From contig CABIZX010000001.1 in assembly GCA_902363375.1 (NCBI GenBank), positions 1,054,001 to 1,118,000 of the forward strand: 64,000 nt of DNA. The letters are read 5' to 3'. Position numbers and translations under genes: made by a program. The first letter of the stretch is position 1. Every line of letters begins with the position of its first letter. Below, one piece after another: positions 1 to 7,760 of this stretch. The notes beneath the pieces were generated by a model. The model did not search any database. It saw only the letters and a program-made list of their open reading frames with translations, and was not told the DNA's origin. This DNA is from Clostridiaceae bacterium (lineage in GTDB: Bacteria > Bacillota > Clostridia > Clostridiales > Clostridiaceae).

Positions 1-1
1 T

Positions 2-274
2 TGGAAGAAGACAATTCTAACAGATTATTATGTTAAAGAACTACAAGTAAAAATTTTCGAAAGGGGTCAATGTATATATTCATCTCCTAATATTAAGGAA
101 ATAAGGAATCATTGTAAAAAGGAATTGGAAAACTTATGGGAGGAATCCTTAAGGTTAAAAAATCCTCATAATTACTATGTAGACTTATCCGAAAAATTAT
201 GGACATTAAAATATGATTTAATTAATAAGTATTCTAATGAAGTGGTAAATGTAGATAAAGAAATTAAATGTTAA
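2..274 (+). CDS. pncB: Nicotinate phosphoribosyltransferase, C-terminal part (gene cut by window start)
   Basis: Only the last 90 codons lie in the window; the frame begins at base 2 and ends with TAA at 272-274. The readable tail starts WKKTILTDYYVKELQVKIF and contains NPHNYYVDLSEKLW, which I recognise as the conserved C-terminal end of nicotinate phosphoribosyltransferase. The enzyme joins nicotinate to PRPP to make nicotinate mononucleotide, the entry step of NAD salvage in the cytosol. The catalytic barrel is outside the window, so completeness cannot be judged. A long hairpin with a T-rich tail follows the stop, which suggests the transcript ends here. The assignment rests on sequence recall rather than a search. 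Confidence 0.8.
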   Translation, partial: WKKTILTDYYVKELQVKIFERGQCIYSSPNIKEIRNHCKKELENLWEESLRLKNPHNYYVDLSEKLWTLKYDLINKYSNEVVNVDKEIKC

Positions 275-288
275 CATATATAAATAGA

Positions 289-370
289 GGACCATTGCAG
301 AACTGGTAGTGATTATAAAAATAAGCACTAATTTAGAATGAGTATTTTGCAAAGGTCCATTTTTTATTTT
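289..370 (+). terminator. Probable terminator after pncB
   Basis: GGACCATTGCA (289-299) pairs with TGCAAAGGTCC (348-358) with one mismatch, followed by a T-rich run to 370. The interior holds a smaller stem (AGTGATTAT with ATAAGCACT, one mismatch). The enclosed loop is long for a simple terminator, so this may be a branched structure. Confidence 0.55.
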
Positions 371-408
371 AATTTTATGGTATGGTTCTAAGAATTTATA
401 AGTATAAA

Positions 409-714
409 CTATTTATTCATTAAAGGTAAGCTATTTAAGTTTACAGAATCCTTTTTATTGTTAAGGTGATTTAGAGTTTCGTGTCCTTTTTCTGTTTTTC
501 CTAGAGCATCAATCAACATATTTTTAGAATTTTGAGTTTCAATGGCATATTGATCTTTAAATTGCTCTTCATTGGAAAAATCATCATTGATTTTTAAATG
601 ATCTAAGTCTTTATTTAGAGTAGTTACATAATTCAAATCATCATCTACAGATGATAGGATACCCCTAGGTTTAAATAGAATTTCTTCAAATTTATTATTG
701 TATTTAGTAGTCAT
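409..714 (-). CDS. Hypothetical hydrophilic protein, 101 aa
   Basis: I do not recognise the family. The product is highly polar, rich in Asn, Asp and Lys, with no signal peptide, membrane segment, Cys or His cluster, so it is probably soluble and cytosolic. The middle contains DDDLNYVTTLNKDLDHL, and the pattern of acidic and basic residues would allow helices. The start ATG (712-714) is supported by AGGAGG at 719-724 on the minus strand. It lies downstream of an SDR gene on the same strand with a gap of 84 bases, so co-transcription is possible. Clostridial genomes carry many small sporulation-associated proteins of this composition, but nothing here proves that role. Confidence 0.6.
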   Translation of the reverse strand: MTTKYNNKFEEILFKPRGILSSVDDDLNYVTTLNKDLDHLKINDDFSNEEQFKDQYAIETQNSKNMLIDALGKTEKGHETLNHLNNKKDSVNLNSLPLMNK

Positions 715-798
715 GGTAAACCTCCTTATAGGTGATATTGTAATTGAAAAAATAGTATGATTAGTGATTTTATTATTAAAATATAGTTAACAATGAAC

Positions 799-1593
799 CT
801 ACTTTGAAAATATATCTTTAGCTTTGATTACACATCCTTGAATAGAAGGAGCAATATATCTAAATTTCGGACAAGAATTTTCTACTGCATCTATATATTT
901 ATTAACTACACTTTCCATATTAGTTGACTCAGTAAGTTTAAAATATAGATATTGCTTTCGTTGTAATTTATTTATATGATTTTTAAAGTATGAATTTATT
1001 TTCATCCAATTAAATTGTTTACTTATATTTAGTTGATTAAATCCAGTAGAATAGGAGCCTGGTTCTATCAAAATTACAGGAATATTTACCTTTGATAATT
1101 GCTTTAGCTCTTTATTTAAACAATATGCAATGGATTCAAGGGCAAATTTAGTAGAACAGTAAGGAGATAAAAATGGTATAGCCATGCGGCCAGCTAAGGA
1201 AGAAATAAAGATAATTCTACCATTACCCCTTTTTATCATCTGCTCTAGAACAATTTGAGTTAACTCTATAGGACAAAATACATTAGTTTCAAAGGTAGAT
1301 CTAAATCTGTTTACATCTATTTCAGCTATGGAGCCAGAGTCACCTATTGCAGCATTATTTATTAGTACATCTACTTTTAAATCTCTAACTTTCTCTCTAT
1401 CTTCTTTACATAGTACATCTAACTTAAAGCTCTCCATTGGGAGTTTCCATTTTCTATTTAGCATGTTTAATTTATAAGCTTGTTCATCGGTATGAGTAGT
1501 TGCATACACATAGTGGCCTCTACTAGATAAGGCTATAGCTGCTTTACGTCCAAGACCAGATCCACAACCAGTTATTAATATATATTTCAACAT
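799..1593 (-). CDS. Short-chain dehydrogenase/reductase (SDR) family protein
   Basis: A classical SDR of 264 aa. The N-terminal Rossmann motif is TGCGSGLG, followed by NNAAIG, a Ser in FISSLAG and the catalytic YCSTK (Tyr and Lys four apart), so the NAD(P)H-binding and catalytic residues are intact. The C-terminal third is longer than a minimal SDR and resembles oxidoreductases acting on lipid-like or retinol-like substrates, but the substrate cannot be read from sequence. ATG at 1591-1593 is preferred over the GTG six bases upstream, because AGAGGTGA sits at the correct distance only for the ATG. It is probably transcribed alone or with the small downstream gene. Confidence 0.85.
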   Translation of the reverse strand: MLKYILITGCGSGLGRKAAIALSSRGHYVYATTHTDEQAYKLNMLNRKWKLPMESFKLDVLCKEDREKVRDLKVDVLINNAAIGDSGSIAEIDVNRFRSTFETNVFCPIELTQIVLEQMIKRGNGRIIFISSLAGRMAIPFLSPYCSTKFALESIAYCLNKELKQLSKVNIPVILIEPGSYSTGFNQLNISKQFNWMKINSYFKNHINKLQRKQYLYFKLTESTNMESVVNKYIDAVENSCPKFRYIAPSIQGCVIKAKDIFSK

Positions 1594-1833
1594 TATCACC
1601 TCTAGTCTAGTATGTGTTTTATTTTACTTATAATTCTTTTTATAAAATAATGACTTAGGAAAATCTATCCATGTAAAAAATGTCTTATGTGCAGGAATAT
1701 ATATAGATTCTAAATCTATATACTAGATTTAAATAATTTCATTAGAACAAGATATATTGATTATTTGTTTGAAATTTTATATAATAAAGTCATAAAGTTA
1801 CATTTGGTTTACAAAATAGTACTTAAAATTAAA

Positions 1834-1914
1834 TATAATTTATTTTTCATCGGAGGGTATAAGGATTATACTGGATAAGATGGTTAGTATAGCTAACTTT
1901 CTTATCCTTTTTTT
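1834..1914 (+). promoter_or_regulatory. MATE gene leader: promoter-like -10 and attenuator-type terminator
   Basis: A TATAAT box at 1834-1839 lies upstream of a leader that folds as GTATAA-GGA-TTATAC and then a strong terminator: GGATAAGA (1873-1880) with TCTTATCC (1900-1907), inner stem GTTAG/CTAAC, then seven T (1908-1914). The MATE start codon is about 40 bases further on. AAGGAT at 1861-1866 could pair with ATCCTT in the terminator's 3' arm (1904-1909), a possible anti-terminator. The -35 is weak (TACAAA at 1810-1815, 18-base spacer). Bases 1600-1800 show nothing else. Confidence 0.5.
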
Positions 1915-1955
1915 ATTAATGACGGTGATTAATAAGCTAAGAAAGGATGATTTAG

Positions 1956-3320
1956 ATGAAAGATAATCGTAATAACTTAACAGAAGGAAACATATATAGA
2001 ACTTTAATTCTATTTGCGATTCCTTTTATTATGGCAAATTTTATACAAGCACTATATGGAGCTATAGATATGGCAGTGGTAGGATGGTTTTCTAATGCTG
2101 CTGGAATTTCAGCAGTATCTATAGGAACTCAAATAATGCAAATAGTAAATAGTTTAATTTCTGGATTAGCTATTGGAGGAACTATATTAATAGGCCAGTA
2201 TTGGGGCGGAAGAAAAGAGAAAGATACAGTAGAGACAATAAGTACGATGTTAACTCTCTTTTGTATATTTGCGGTGATATTTACTTTAATTATGTTCTTG
2301 GTGGCTACTCCAATCCTTAGAGTATTAAAGACTCCTTCAGAGGCATTTCTCTCAGCAAAACAGTATGTTCTTATATGCTCATGTGGTATTGTATTTATAT
2401 TTGGATATAATTCTTTAAGTTCTATGCTTAGAGGACTTGGCGATTCTAAAAGTCCTCTAATATTTATATCAATAGCTTGTATTACAAATATTGTACTTGA
2501 CTTAATTTTTGTTGGTGTTTTTAAACTTGGAGCATCTGGAGCAGCTTTAGCAACTATTATAGCTCAAGGTGTAAGCATGGGATCAGCAATAATATATCTT
2601 ACTAGGAGAGAATTTATTTTTAAGTTTAAACTAAGTAATTTTAAGATATATAAAAATAAAGCATATCAGATATTTAAATTAGGACTTCCAGTTTCACTTC
2701 AAGAAACACTTCTTAACGTATCGTTTTTATTTATAGCTGCTATTGTAAACAATTTAGGAGTTATTACTTCAGCTGCGGTGGGAATAGCAGGAAAGTTTGA
2801 AGCCTTTGCTATGCTGCCAGCATCAGCATTCTCAGGAGCCATTTCCTCTATTGCTGCACAGAATATAGGAGCTAACAAGCCCGAAAGAGCAAAAAAGTCA
2901 TTAAATATAAGCGTTGGATTAGCTTTTATATGTTCTTTAGTATTTTTTGCATGGGCTCAAATATTTCCAACATCTATTATGACTATATTTAAGGCGGATA
3001 AAGAAGTCGCATTAGCAGGTGCACAATATTTAAAAAGCTTTAGTTTTGATTTTATGCTAGTAGCCTTTGGATTTTCAATTAATGGATTTCTAAACGGATG
3101 TGGATGTACAACCTTTGCCATGATAAATGGAATAGCAGCTTCAATGTTAATAAGAGTTCCATTAGCTTATGTTTTAAGTAAAGTCATACCGGAAAGCCTT
3201 ATAGGTATTGGTGCAGCAGCTCCAATAGCAACTTTTATATCGGTAATAATTTCTATTGTTTATATAAAAAGAGGAAGCTGGAAATCACAATGTATTGTAG
3301 AAGAGCAATTAGTGGTTTAG
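1956..3320 (+). CDS. MATE family efflux transporter
   Basis: A 454-aa polytopic membrane protein with about twelve hydrophobic segments arranged as two homologous halves. The N-terminal half holds the MATE-typical stretch VGWFSNAAGISAVSIG, and the second half the matching VTSAAVGIAGKFEAFAML. MATE proteins expel cationic drugs or metabolites using a Na+ or H+ gradient; the substrate here is unknown. The length is normal for the family. Translation starts at the ATG after AAAGGATGA. The preceding leader contains an intrinsic terminator, so expression may be controlled by attenuation. A 24-bp hairpin shared with the convergent gene closes the transcript. Confidence 0.9.
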   Translation: MKDNRNNLTEGNIYRTLILFAIPFIMANFIQALYGAIDMAVVGWFSNAAGISAVSIGTQIMQIVNSLISGLAIGGTILIGQYWGGRKEKDTVETISTMLTLFCIFAVIFTLIMFLVATPILRVLKTPSEAFLSAKQYVLICSCGIVFIFGYNSLSSMLRGLGDSKSPLIFISIACITNIVLDLIFVGVFKLGASGAALATIIAQGVSMGSAIIYLTRREFIFKFKLSNFKIYKNKAYQIFKLGLPVSLQETLLNVSFLFIAAIVNNLGVITSAAVGIAGKFEAFAMLPASAFSGAISSIAAQNIGANKPERAKKSLNISVGLAFICSLVFFAWAQIFPTSIMTIFKADKEVALAGAQYLKSFSFDFMLVAFGFSINGFLNGCGCTTFAMINGIAASMLIRVPLAYVLSKVIPESLIGIGAAAPIATFISVIISIVYIKRGSWKSQCIVEEQLVV

Positions 3321-3410
3321 TAAAATTTATATATATAAATATATATATTCATAGTTAGGGTAAGAAATATTGAAGGGCTAATCAGCATTATAAGAAATAT
3401 AATTTGATCA

Positions 3411-3464
3411 AAAATAAACTCATAAAATAAATTCTAAAATGAATTTATTTTATGAGTTTATTTT
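3411..3464. terminator. Bidirectional terminator between MATE and metallophosphoesterase genes
   Basis: A perfect 24-bp inverted repeat (3411-3434 with 3441-3464) with a six-base loop lies between two convergent genes. The arms are A/T-rich at their ends, so a U-run is present in both directions. Confidence 0.8.
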
Positions 3465-3475
3465 AGAACTTAAAG

Positions 3476-4351
3476 TTATTTGTTTGATAGAGTTACAACA
3501 ACCATTTCTGGAGGATTAAATATTCTTAAAGGAGCAAGACTATTACCAAGACCTCTACTAATTACTAAAGAAGTTGAATGTAATTTATGAATACCCTCTG
3601 TATATTTAGGGAAAAAACCTTGATTTGGTGCTATAAGTCCTCCTAAAAGTGGAAGGCGAATTTGTCCACCATGAGCATGTCCAGAAAAAACTAAATCAAT
3701 ATTTTCTTTAGCATACATATTTATTAATTCAGGTCTATGAGAGAGCAAAATAGTGAAGTTATTATTACTTTCAGCTTTTAGACTGCTTAATATTTTATCA
3801 GATTCTAGAATAGGAGCATCAGATTTTGAGTTTATAGGGTGAGAGGAAATGTCAGAAAGTCCCAAAATAGAAATACTACCTCCTTTTAATTCTATATTTC
3901 TATGAGAGTCATCCATATTTATAACTCCATATTCTTCAAGAGCATGTTTCAATTCATTATATAGATTTGATCTTGCTTCATGATTTCCAGAAACGTAGTA
4001 TACAGGGGCTATATTTGTAGCTGATTTCATGTATGAAAGAGCCTTATATATATTATCTTTAGAGGTCCTGCGACTATCAATTAAATCACCAGTAACCACA
4101 ATTATATCTGGATTAAGTTTTTTAGTTAAAGAGATTAATTTTATTTGATTTCTGCCGAATTCTTTATTGTGTAAATCGGAAATGTGAAGGATTTTATATC
4201 CATCAAAGTTATTAGGTATTTTAGAGTTTGTATAGTTTATGTTAGTTACAACTATATTATTATTTTGCCAGTAGCAAAAGGTTATAATTATCATAAGTAA
4301 GACTACAATAATAATCAATTTTTTTGTAATAAGTATGTTGTTATAAAACAT
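3476..4351 (-). CDS. Membrane-anchored metallophosphoesterase (YkuE-like)
   Basis: A 291-aa protein with a single N-terminal hydrophobic helix (residues about 11-28) followed by a calcineurin-like phosphoesterase domain. The metal-ligand motifs appear in order: ISDLHNKEFG (D-x-H), GDLIDSR, GNHEAR, LLSHRPE and FSGHAHGGQ. The set is complete, so a dinuclear metal centre and hydrolase activity are expected. YkuE of Bacillus is the nearest well-known relative and acts outside the membrane on phospholipid-type substrates; that role is inferred here. The start is fixed by GGAGG just upstream of the ATG. It is monocistronic and ends at the hairpin shared with the MATE gene. Confidence 0.88.
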   Translation of the reverse strand: MFYNNILITKKLIIIVVLLMIIITFCYWQNNNIVVTNINYTNSKIPNNFDGYKILHISDLHNKEFGRNQIKLISLTKKLNPDIIVVTGDLIDSRRTSKDNIYKALSYMKSATNIAPVYYVSGNHEARSNLYNELKHALEEYGVINMDDSHRNIELKGGSISILGLSDISSHPINSKSDAPILESDKILSSLKAESNNNFTILLSHRPELINMYAKENIDLVFSGHAHGGQIRLPLLGGLIAPNQGFFPKYTEGIHKLHSTSLVISRGLGNSLAPLRIFNPPEMVVVTLSNK

Positions 4352-4520
4352 AGGTAACCTCCTGTGAGAATTAATATATTTCTAGTATACATAAAGCGAT
4401 TGTCTTACTAAATATAAGACAGTAAGAGTTAACAATTATGTAATAAATATGGCTCTGTAGTTGATTAAAGTGATAGCATTTGGTGATAATTTACATGAAT
4501 AATAAATGGGAGATGTTCAT

Positions 4521-5525
4521 ATGAGTTCGCTTCAATATCAAGAAGTGTTAGCGTTATCTAGAGATTTAAAAGAAAATGAGAGAGTAAACCTAATTTTAGA
4601 TATAAGTAAAACAATGAATGAGGTTTTGATGAAGAAAAATACTAAGGAATTAAGTTGTCCTTACTTCGGTAGTAGACGCATTGTAAAGAATGGTAAGAAT
4701 AAAACAACACAGAGATACCTATGCAAAATTTGTTCAAAATCTTTTATTAGTGTTACAAATACTCCAATATATTATTCAAGAAAAGAGATTAATATATGGA
4801 GTGAATATATTCATTTATTGCTTCAAGGATACTCCTTAAGAGAAACTATAAAAATCATTCCAATAAGTTTAAAGGCAGCCTTTCTTTGGCGTCATAAAAT
4901 ACTTGATGCATTAAGAGATAACTTAAAAACCAAAGAGCTATGTGGAAAAATCCAAGCCGATGAAACTTATTTTAGGGAATCTTTTAAAGGAAATCACAGT
5001 AAGGATGGTTTTATAATGCCAAGAAAATCACACAGAAGGGGAACTATGGCTAAGCTTAGAGGAATATCAAAGATGCAAGTATGTGTACTTACAGCCTTAG
5101 ATAGCAATAAAAATATTGTAATTGAGCCTAGTTGCATGGGACGTCCAGGAAGTAGTGATTTTTTAAGAGTACTTGGAAGTGTAATAAAAAAAGATAGTGT
5201 TCTTGTAACAGATTCACTGTTTAGTTACAGAACACTATCTTCCTATAGTAAGTCAAAACATATATGGATACCTACAGGTTCACACTCAATAGGTTTATAT
5301 AATATTCAAAAAATTAATAACCTCCATAGCAAAGTAAAAAAATTCATGGCTCCATATAAAGGTGTATCAACTAAATACCTTAGTAATTATATGTTCCTAT
5401 TTAAATACATAGAGTCAAAATGTGAGGCTACGCCATTATTTTTTAGTGGCACAAAGCCTTATTTCATCACGAACTTTAAGGGCGCCCACCAATATTCTCA
5501 TAGCTTGTATATTTTATCACTGTAA
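4521..5525 (+). CDS. IS1595-family transposase (ISXO2-like DDE domain)
   Basis: This 334-aa protein has an N-terminal zinc-ribbon-like segment (CPYFGSRRIVKNG ... YLCKICSKSF) in which one expected Cys of the first CxxC pair is Phe (CPYFG). A DDE domain follows: QADETYFRESFKG (first Asp), VTDSLFSYR (second Asp) and a C-terminal HSKVKKFMAPYKGVSTKYL segment typical of ISXO2-like transposases. The frame is open from end to end, so the gene may still be active. ATG 4521 is preferred over ATG 4506 because GGGAG at 4508-4512 serves it. Bases 5191-5241 of the coding region form a strong hairpin that is a terminator on the opposite strand. Confidence 0.85.
   Translation: MSSLQYQEVLALSRDLKENERVNLILDISKTMNEVLMKKNTKELSCPYFGSRRIVKNGKNKTTQRYLCKICSKSFISVTNTPIYYSRKEINIWSEYIHLLLQGYSLRETIKIIPISLKAAFLWRHKILDALRDNLKTKELCGKIQADETYFRESFKGNHSKDGFIMPRKSHRRGTMAKLRGISKMQVCVLTALDSNKNIVIEPSCMGRPGSSDFLRVLGSVIKKDSVLVTDSLFSYRTLSSYSKSKHIWIPTGSHSIGLYNIQKINNLHSKVKKFMAPYKGVSTKYLSNYMFLFKYIESKCEATPLFFSGTKPYFITNFKGAHQYSHSLYILSL
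5191..5241 (-). terminator. Antisense intrinsic terminator inside the transposase gene
   Basis: AAGATAGTGTTCTTGTAAC (5191-5209) pairs with GTTACAGAACACTATCTT (5224-5241) apart from one bulged base, with a 14-base loop. On the minus strand the hairpin is followed by seven U (5192 down to 5186). It would stop antisense transcription entering the IS. Confidence 0.65.
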
Positions 5526-5589
5526 TTTTCAACAGAGCCTAATTATAAATTGTAGACTGTAGACCTTTGAAAGTTTAATTTAGCATTTA

Positions 5590-5644
5590 TTGACACTTAA
5601 AATTCATAGTGGTAAAATATGAAATTGGGAACCAGTTTCATATT
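5590..5644 (+). promoter_or_regulatory. Zinc operon promoter with palindromic operator
   Basis: TTGACA (5590-5595), a 17-base spacer and TAAAAT (5613-5618) form a near-consensus sigma-A promoter. A palindrome with half-sites AATATGAAATTGG and CCAGTTTCATATT spans 5616-5644, overlapping the -10 and start region. This placement fits repression by the Fur-family regulator encoded directly downstream. Confidence 0.7.
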
Positions 5645-5660
5645 TAAGGAGAGATGAAAA

Positions 5661-6071
5661 ATGAATACAACTGGAGGATATAAAACTAAGCAACGTGATT
5701 TAATTTTAAATTACTTTATAGAAAATAAATCTAAACATGTAACTGCAGAAGAAATAGTATTACATCTAAAGAGTGAAGGAGCATCAGTAGGTAAGTCAAC
5801 GGTTTATAGATATTTAGATAAACTTATAGAGCAAGGAGTTATTAGAAAGTATTTCATTGAAGAAGGAATAGGGGCTTGTTATCAGTATCAAGGTGAAAAT
5901 AAGGAGTGCGAAGAACATTTTCATTTAAAATGTATTGATTGTGGTAGACTTATACATCTTCAGTGTAATTATCTTGCAGAGGCTGATGAACATATTTTAC
6001 ATCATCATAACTTTAGAATAGATAATAGAAAAACTGTATTATATGGACACTGTGGGAATTGTAATCATTAG
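5661..6071 (+). CDS. zur: Fur-family metalloregulator, probably a zinc uptake repressor (Zur)
   Basis: This 136-aa protein has a winged-helix N-terminus (residues about 8-75, KSTVYRYLDKLIEQGVIRKY) and a Fur-type dimerisation domain with HFHLKCIDCGRLIHLQC and a terminal GHCGNCNH. The two CxxC pairs form the structural zinc site of the family, and the His-rich HHH stretch and HxH residues supply regulatory ligands. It is the first gene of an operon with a znuABC-type transporter (18-base gap to znuA), and a palindrome overlaps their shared promoter, so autoregulated, zinc-responsive repression is the best reading. Fur and PerR are less likely given the neighbours. Confidence 0.82.
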   Translation: MNTTGGYKTKQRDLILNYFIENKSKHVTAEEIVLHLKSEGASVGKSTVYRYLDKLIEQGVIRKYFIEEGIGACYQYQGENKECEEHFHLKCIDCGRLIHLQCNYLAEADEHILHHHNFRIDNRKTVLYGHCGNCNH

Positions 6072-6088
6072 GACAAGGAGAGGATAGA

Positions 6089-7048
6089 ATGAGAAAAAAA
6101 TTAATATCAATTTTTATTGCAACTACATTTTTAATGAGTATATTTACTGGATGTACACCTAAGGTTAATAAAGAAGAAGGTAAAGACATGACAAGAGAGG
6201 ATGAAAATAAAATTACGGTGATAGCTACTCTATTTCCACAATATGATTTTGCACGTGAAATTGTAGGGGATAAAGGAGAGGTGGTAATGCTTATGGATCC
6301 AGGTGTTGAAAGTCATACTTATGAACCTACTCCAGCGGATATAATTAAAATAAATAAATCAGATTTATTTATATATACTGGAGAATACATGGAAACTTGG
6401 GCTAAGACTATACTTGATAGTATTGATAATGCGGATATGAAGGTTTTAGATGTGTCTAAAAACATAAAGTTAGATAAAGATGAGGATGATCATGATCATG
6501 ATGAAGACGAACATAGCCATATATATGATCCACATATCTGGACTAGTCCTATTAATGCTAAAGTGATGGTCGATAATATTTTAGAGTCCTTATGCACTAT
6601 TGATCCTGATAATGCAGAATACTACAAAGAAAATGCTAATAATTATAAATCAGAGTTAGATAAATTAGATAAAGAGTTTAGAACTATTGTAGAAAATGGA
6701 GTAAGAAAAGAAATTATTTTTGGCGATAAATTTGCAATGCACTATTTTGCAAAAGAATATGGACTTGATTATGAAGCAGCCTTTGATTCTTGTAGTGAAG
6801 ATGCTGAACCAAGCGTAAAGAAGGTGGCGGAACTTACTAATGAAATCAAGGAAGAAAATATACCAGTAGTTTATTATGGAGAACTTTCAAGTACAAAGGT
6901 AGCTAAAGCCATAAGTGATGAAACAGGGGCTAAAATGTTGTTATTACATTCTTGCCACAATGTATCTAAAGATGACTTCAAAAAAGGAGTTACTTATATT
7001 AGTTTAATGAAGCAGAATGTAGAAAACTTGAAAGTTGGTGTTAATTAA
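6089..7048 (+). CDS. znuA: Zinc ABC transporter substrate-binding lipoprotein
   Basis: A 319-aa cluster A-I solute-binding protein. The signal peptide ends in a lipobox-like FTGC with the lipidated Cys at residue 22. Metal-binding His residues appear in ESHTYEPTP, DPHIWTSP and KFAMHYFAKEYG, and the final region carries LLLHSCHNVSKDD. Before the second His lies an acidic, His-rich loop (HDHDEDEHSH), a feature of zinc-specific rather than manganese-specific members. It would capture Zn(II) outside the membrane and pass it to the ZnuB permease. It follows the regulator by 17 bases and is followed one base later by znuC. Confidence 0.9.
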   Translation: MRKKLISIFIATTFLMSIFTGCTPKVNKEEGKDMTREDENKITVIATLFPQYDFAREIVGDKGEVVMLMDPGVESHTYEPTPADIIKINKSDLFIYTGEYMETWAKTILDSIDNADMKVLDVSKNIKLDKDEDDHDHDEDEHSHIYDPHIWTSPINAKVMVDNILESLCTIDPDNAEYYKENANNYKSELDKLDKEFRTIVENGVRKEIIFGDKFAMHYFAKEYGLDYEAAFDSCSEDAEPSVKKVAELTNEIKEENIPVVYYGELSSTKVAKAISDETGAKMLLLHSCHNVSKDDFKKGVTYISLMKQNVENLKVGVN

Positions 7049-7049
7049 T

Positions 7050-7760
7050 ATGGCTTTAATTCAATGTGAAAATCTAAATATGAGCTATGAAAATAATGTT
7101 GTCTTAAAGGATGTAAACTTTGAAATCAATGAAGGTGACTACATATATATAGTTGGAGAAAATGGATCAGGAAAAAGTACATTAATAAAAGGACTATTGG
7201 GAATAAAATCGCCTAAATCTGGAAGGATTAGATTTGGAGGGGGAGTAAAACAGAATCAAATAGGATATTTGCCTCAACAAACTAGCGTTCAGAAGGATTT
7301 CCCTGCTTCGGTTTTTGAAGTAGTTTTATCAGGGTGCCTAAATAAAAGAGGACTTAATCCTTTTTTCTCTAAGAAGGAAAAGCAAATCGCTGTAGAGAAT
7401 ATGAGAAAGTTGGGAATTGAAAATCTAATAAGAAAATCCTATGCTGATTTATCTGGAGGTCAACAGCAAAGAGTACTTTTAGCCAGAGCACTATGTGCTA
7501 CAGAAAAGATTTTACTTTTAGATGAGCCAGTGACAGGACTTGATCCCGTTGTAACAGCAGAACTTTATGATTTAATTAAGAAACTTAACAAGGAAAATAA
7601 TATTACTATTATTATGGTTTCTCATGATATTAATAGTGCAATTGAGAATGCTGGTAAAATCCTTCATATAGATGGAAAAGTTTTATTCTATGGAAGCGTT
7701 GAAGATTATAAAAATAGTAATATTAGTAACAAATTTATAGGAGGTGTTACTAGTGCTTAA
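7050..7760 (+). CDS. znuC: Zinc ABC transporter ATP-binding protein
   Basis: This 236-aa ABC ATPase has Walker A GENGSGKST, the Q-loop in GYLPQQTSV, signature LSGGQQQRVLLARAL, Walker B LLLDEPVTGLD and the switch His in MVSHDINSA. ATG 7050 is preferred to an in-frame TTG 15 bases upstream because homologues begin just before IQCENLNMSY; neither has a strong Shine-Dalgarno, so coupling to znuA translation is likely. It powers zinc import with ZnuB. The stop codon overlaps the start region of znuB, which points to translational coupling. Confidence 0.9.
   Translation: MALIQCENLNMSYENNVVLKDVNFEINEGDYIYIVGENGSGKSTLIKGLLGIKSPKSGRIRFGGGVKQNQIGYLPQQTSVQKDFPASVFEVVLSGCLNKRGLNPFFSKKEKQIAVENMRKLGIENLIRKSYADLSGGQQQRVLLARALCATEKILLLDEPVTGLDPVVTAELYDLIKKLNKENNITIIMVSHDINSAIENAGKILHIDGKVLFYGSVEDYKNSNISNKFIGGVTSA

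Larger units (their letters stand above)
4451..5539 (+). mobile_element. Complete IS1595-like insertion sequence
   Basis: The element is bounded by imperfect 25-bp inverted repeats that both begin GGCTCTGT (left end 4451-4475, right end 5515-5539 on the other strand); 20 of 25 positions match. It is 1089 bp and contains one transposase gene. No clean 8-bp target duplication is visible in the flanks (ATAAATAT on the left, TAATTATA on the right), so the insertion may be old or rearranged. A deleted relative lies at 41343-41554. Confidence 0.85.

Noticed and set aside
289..370. Structure after pncB as a T-box or riboswitch
   Set aside because: No T-box sequence or specifier loop, and no gene on the same strand follows; a branched terminator is simpler.
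1915..1935. ACGG inside a small ATTAAT/ATTAAT stem before the MATE gene, like a guanidine-II riboswitch loop
   Set aside because: That class needs two hairpins with ACGR tetraloops; only one loop is present, it is larger than four bases, and it lies after the terminator.
4443..5547. Target-site duplication of the IS
   Set aside because: The 8 bases on each side (ATAAATAT and TAATTATA) do not match.
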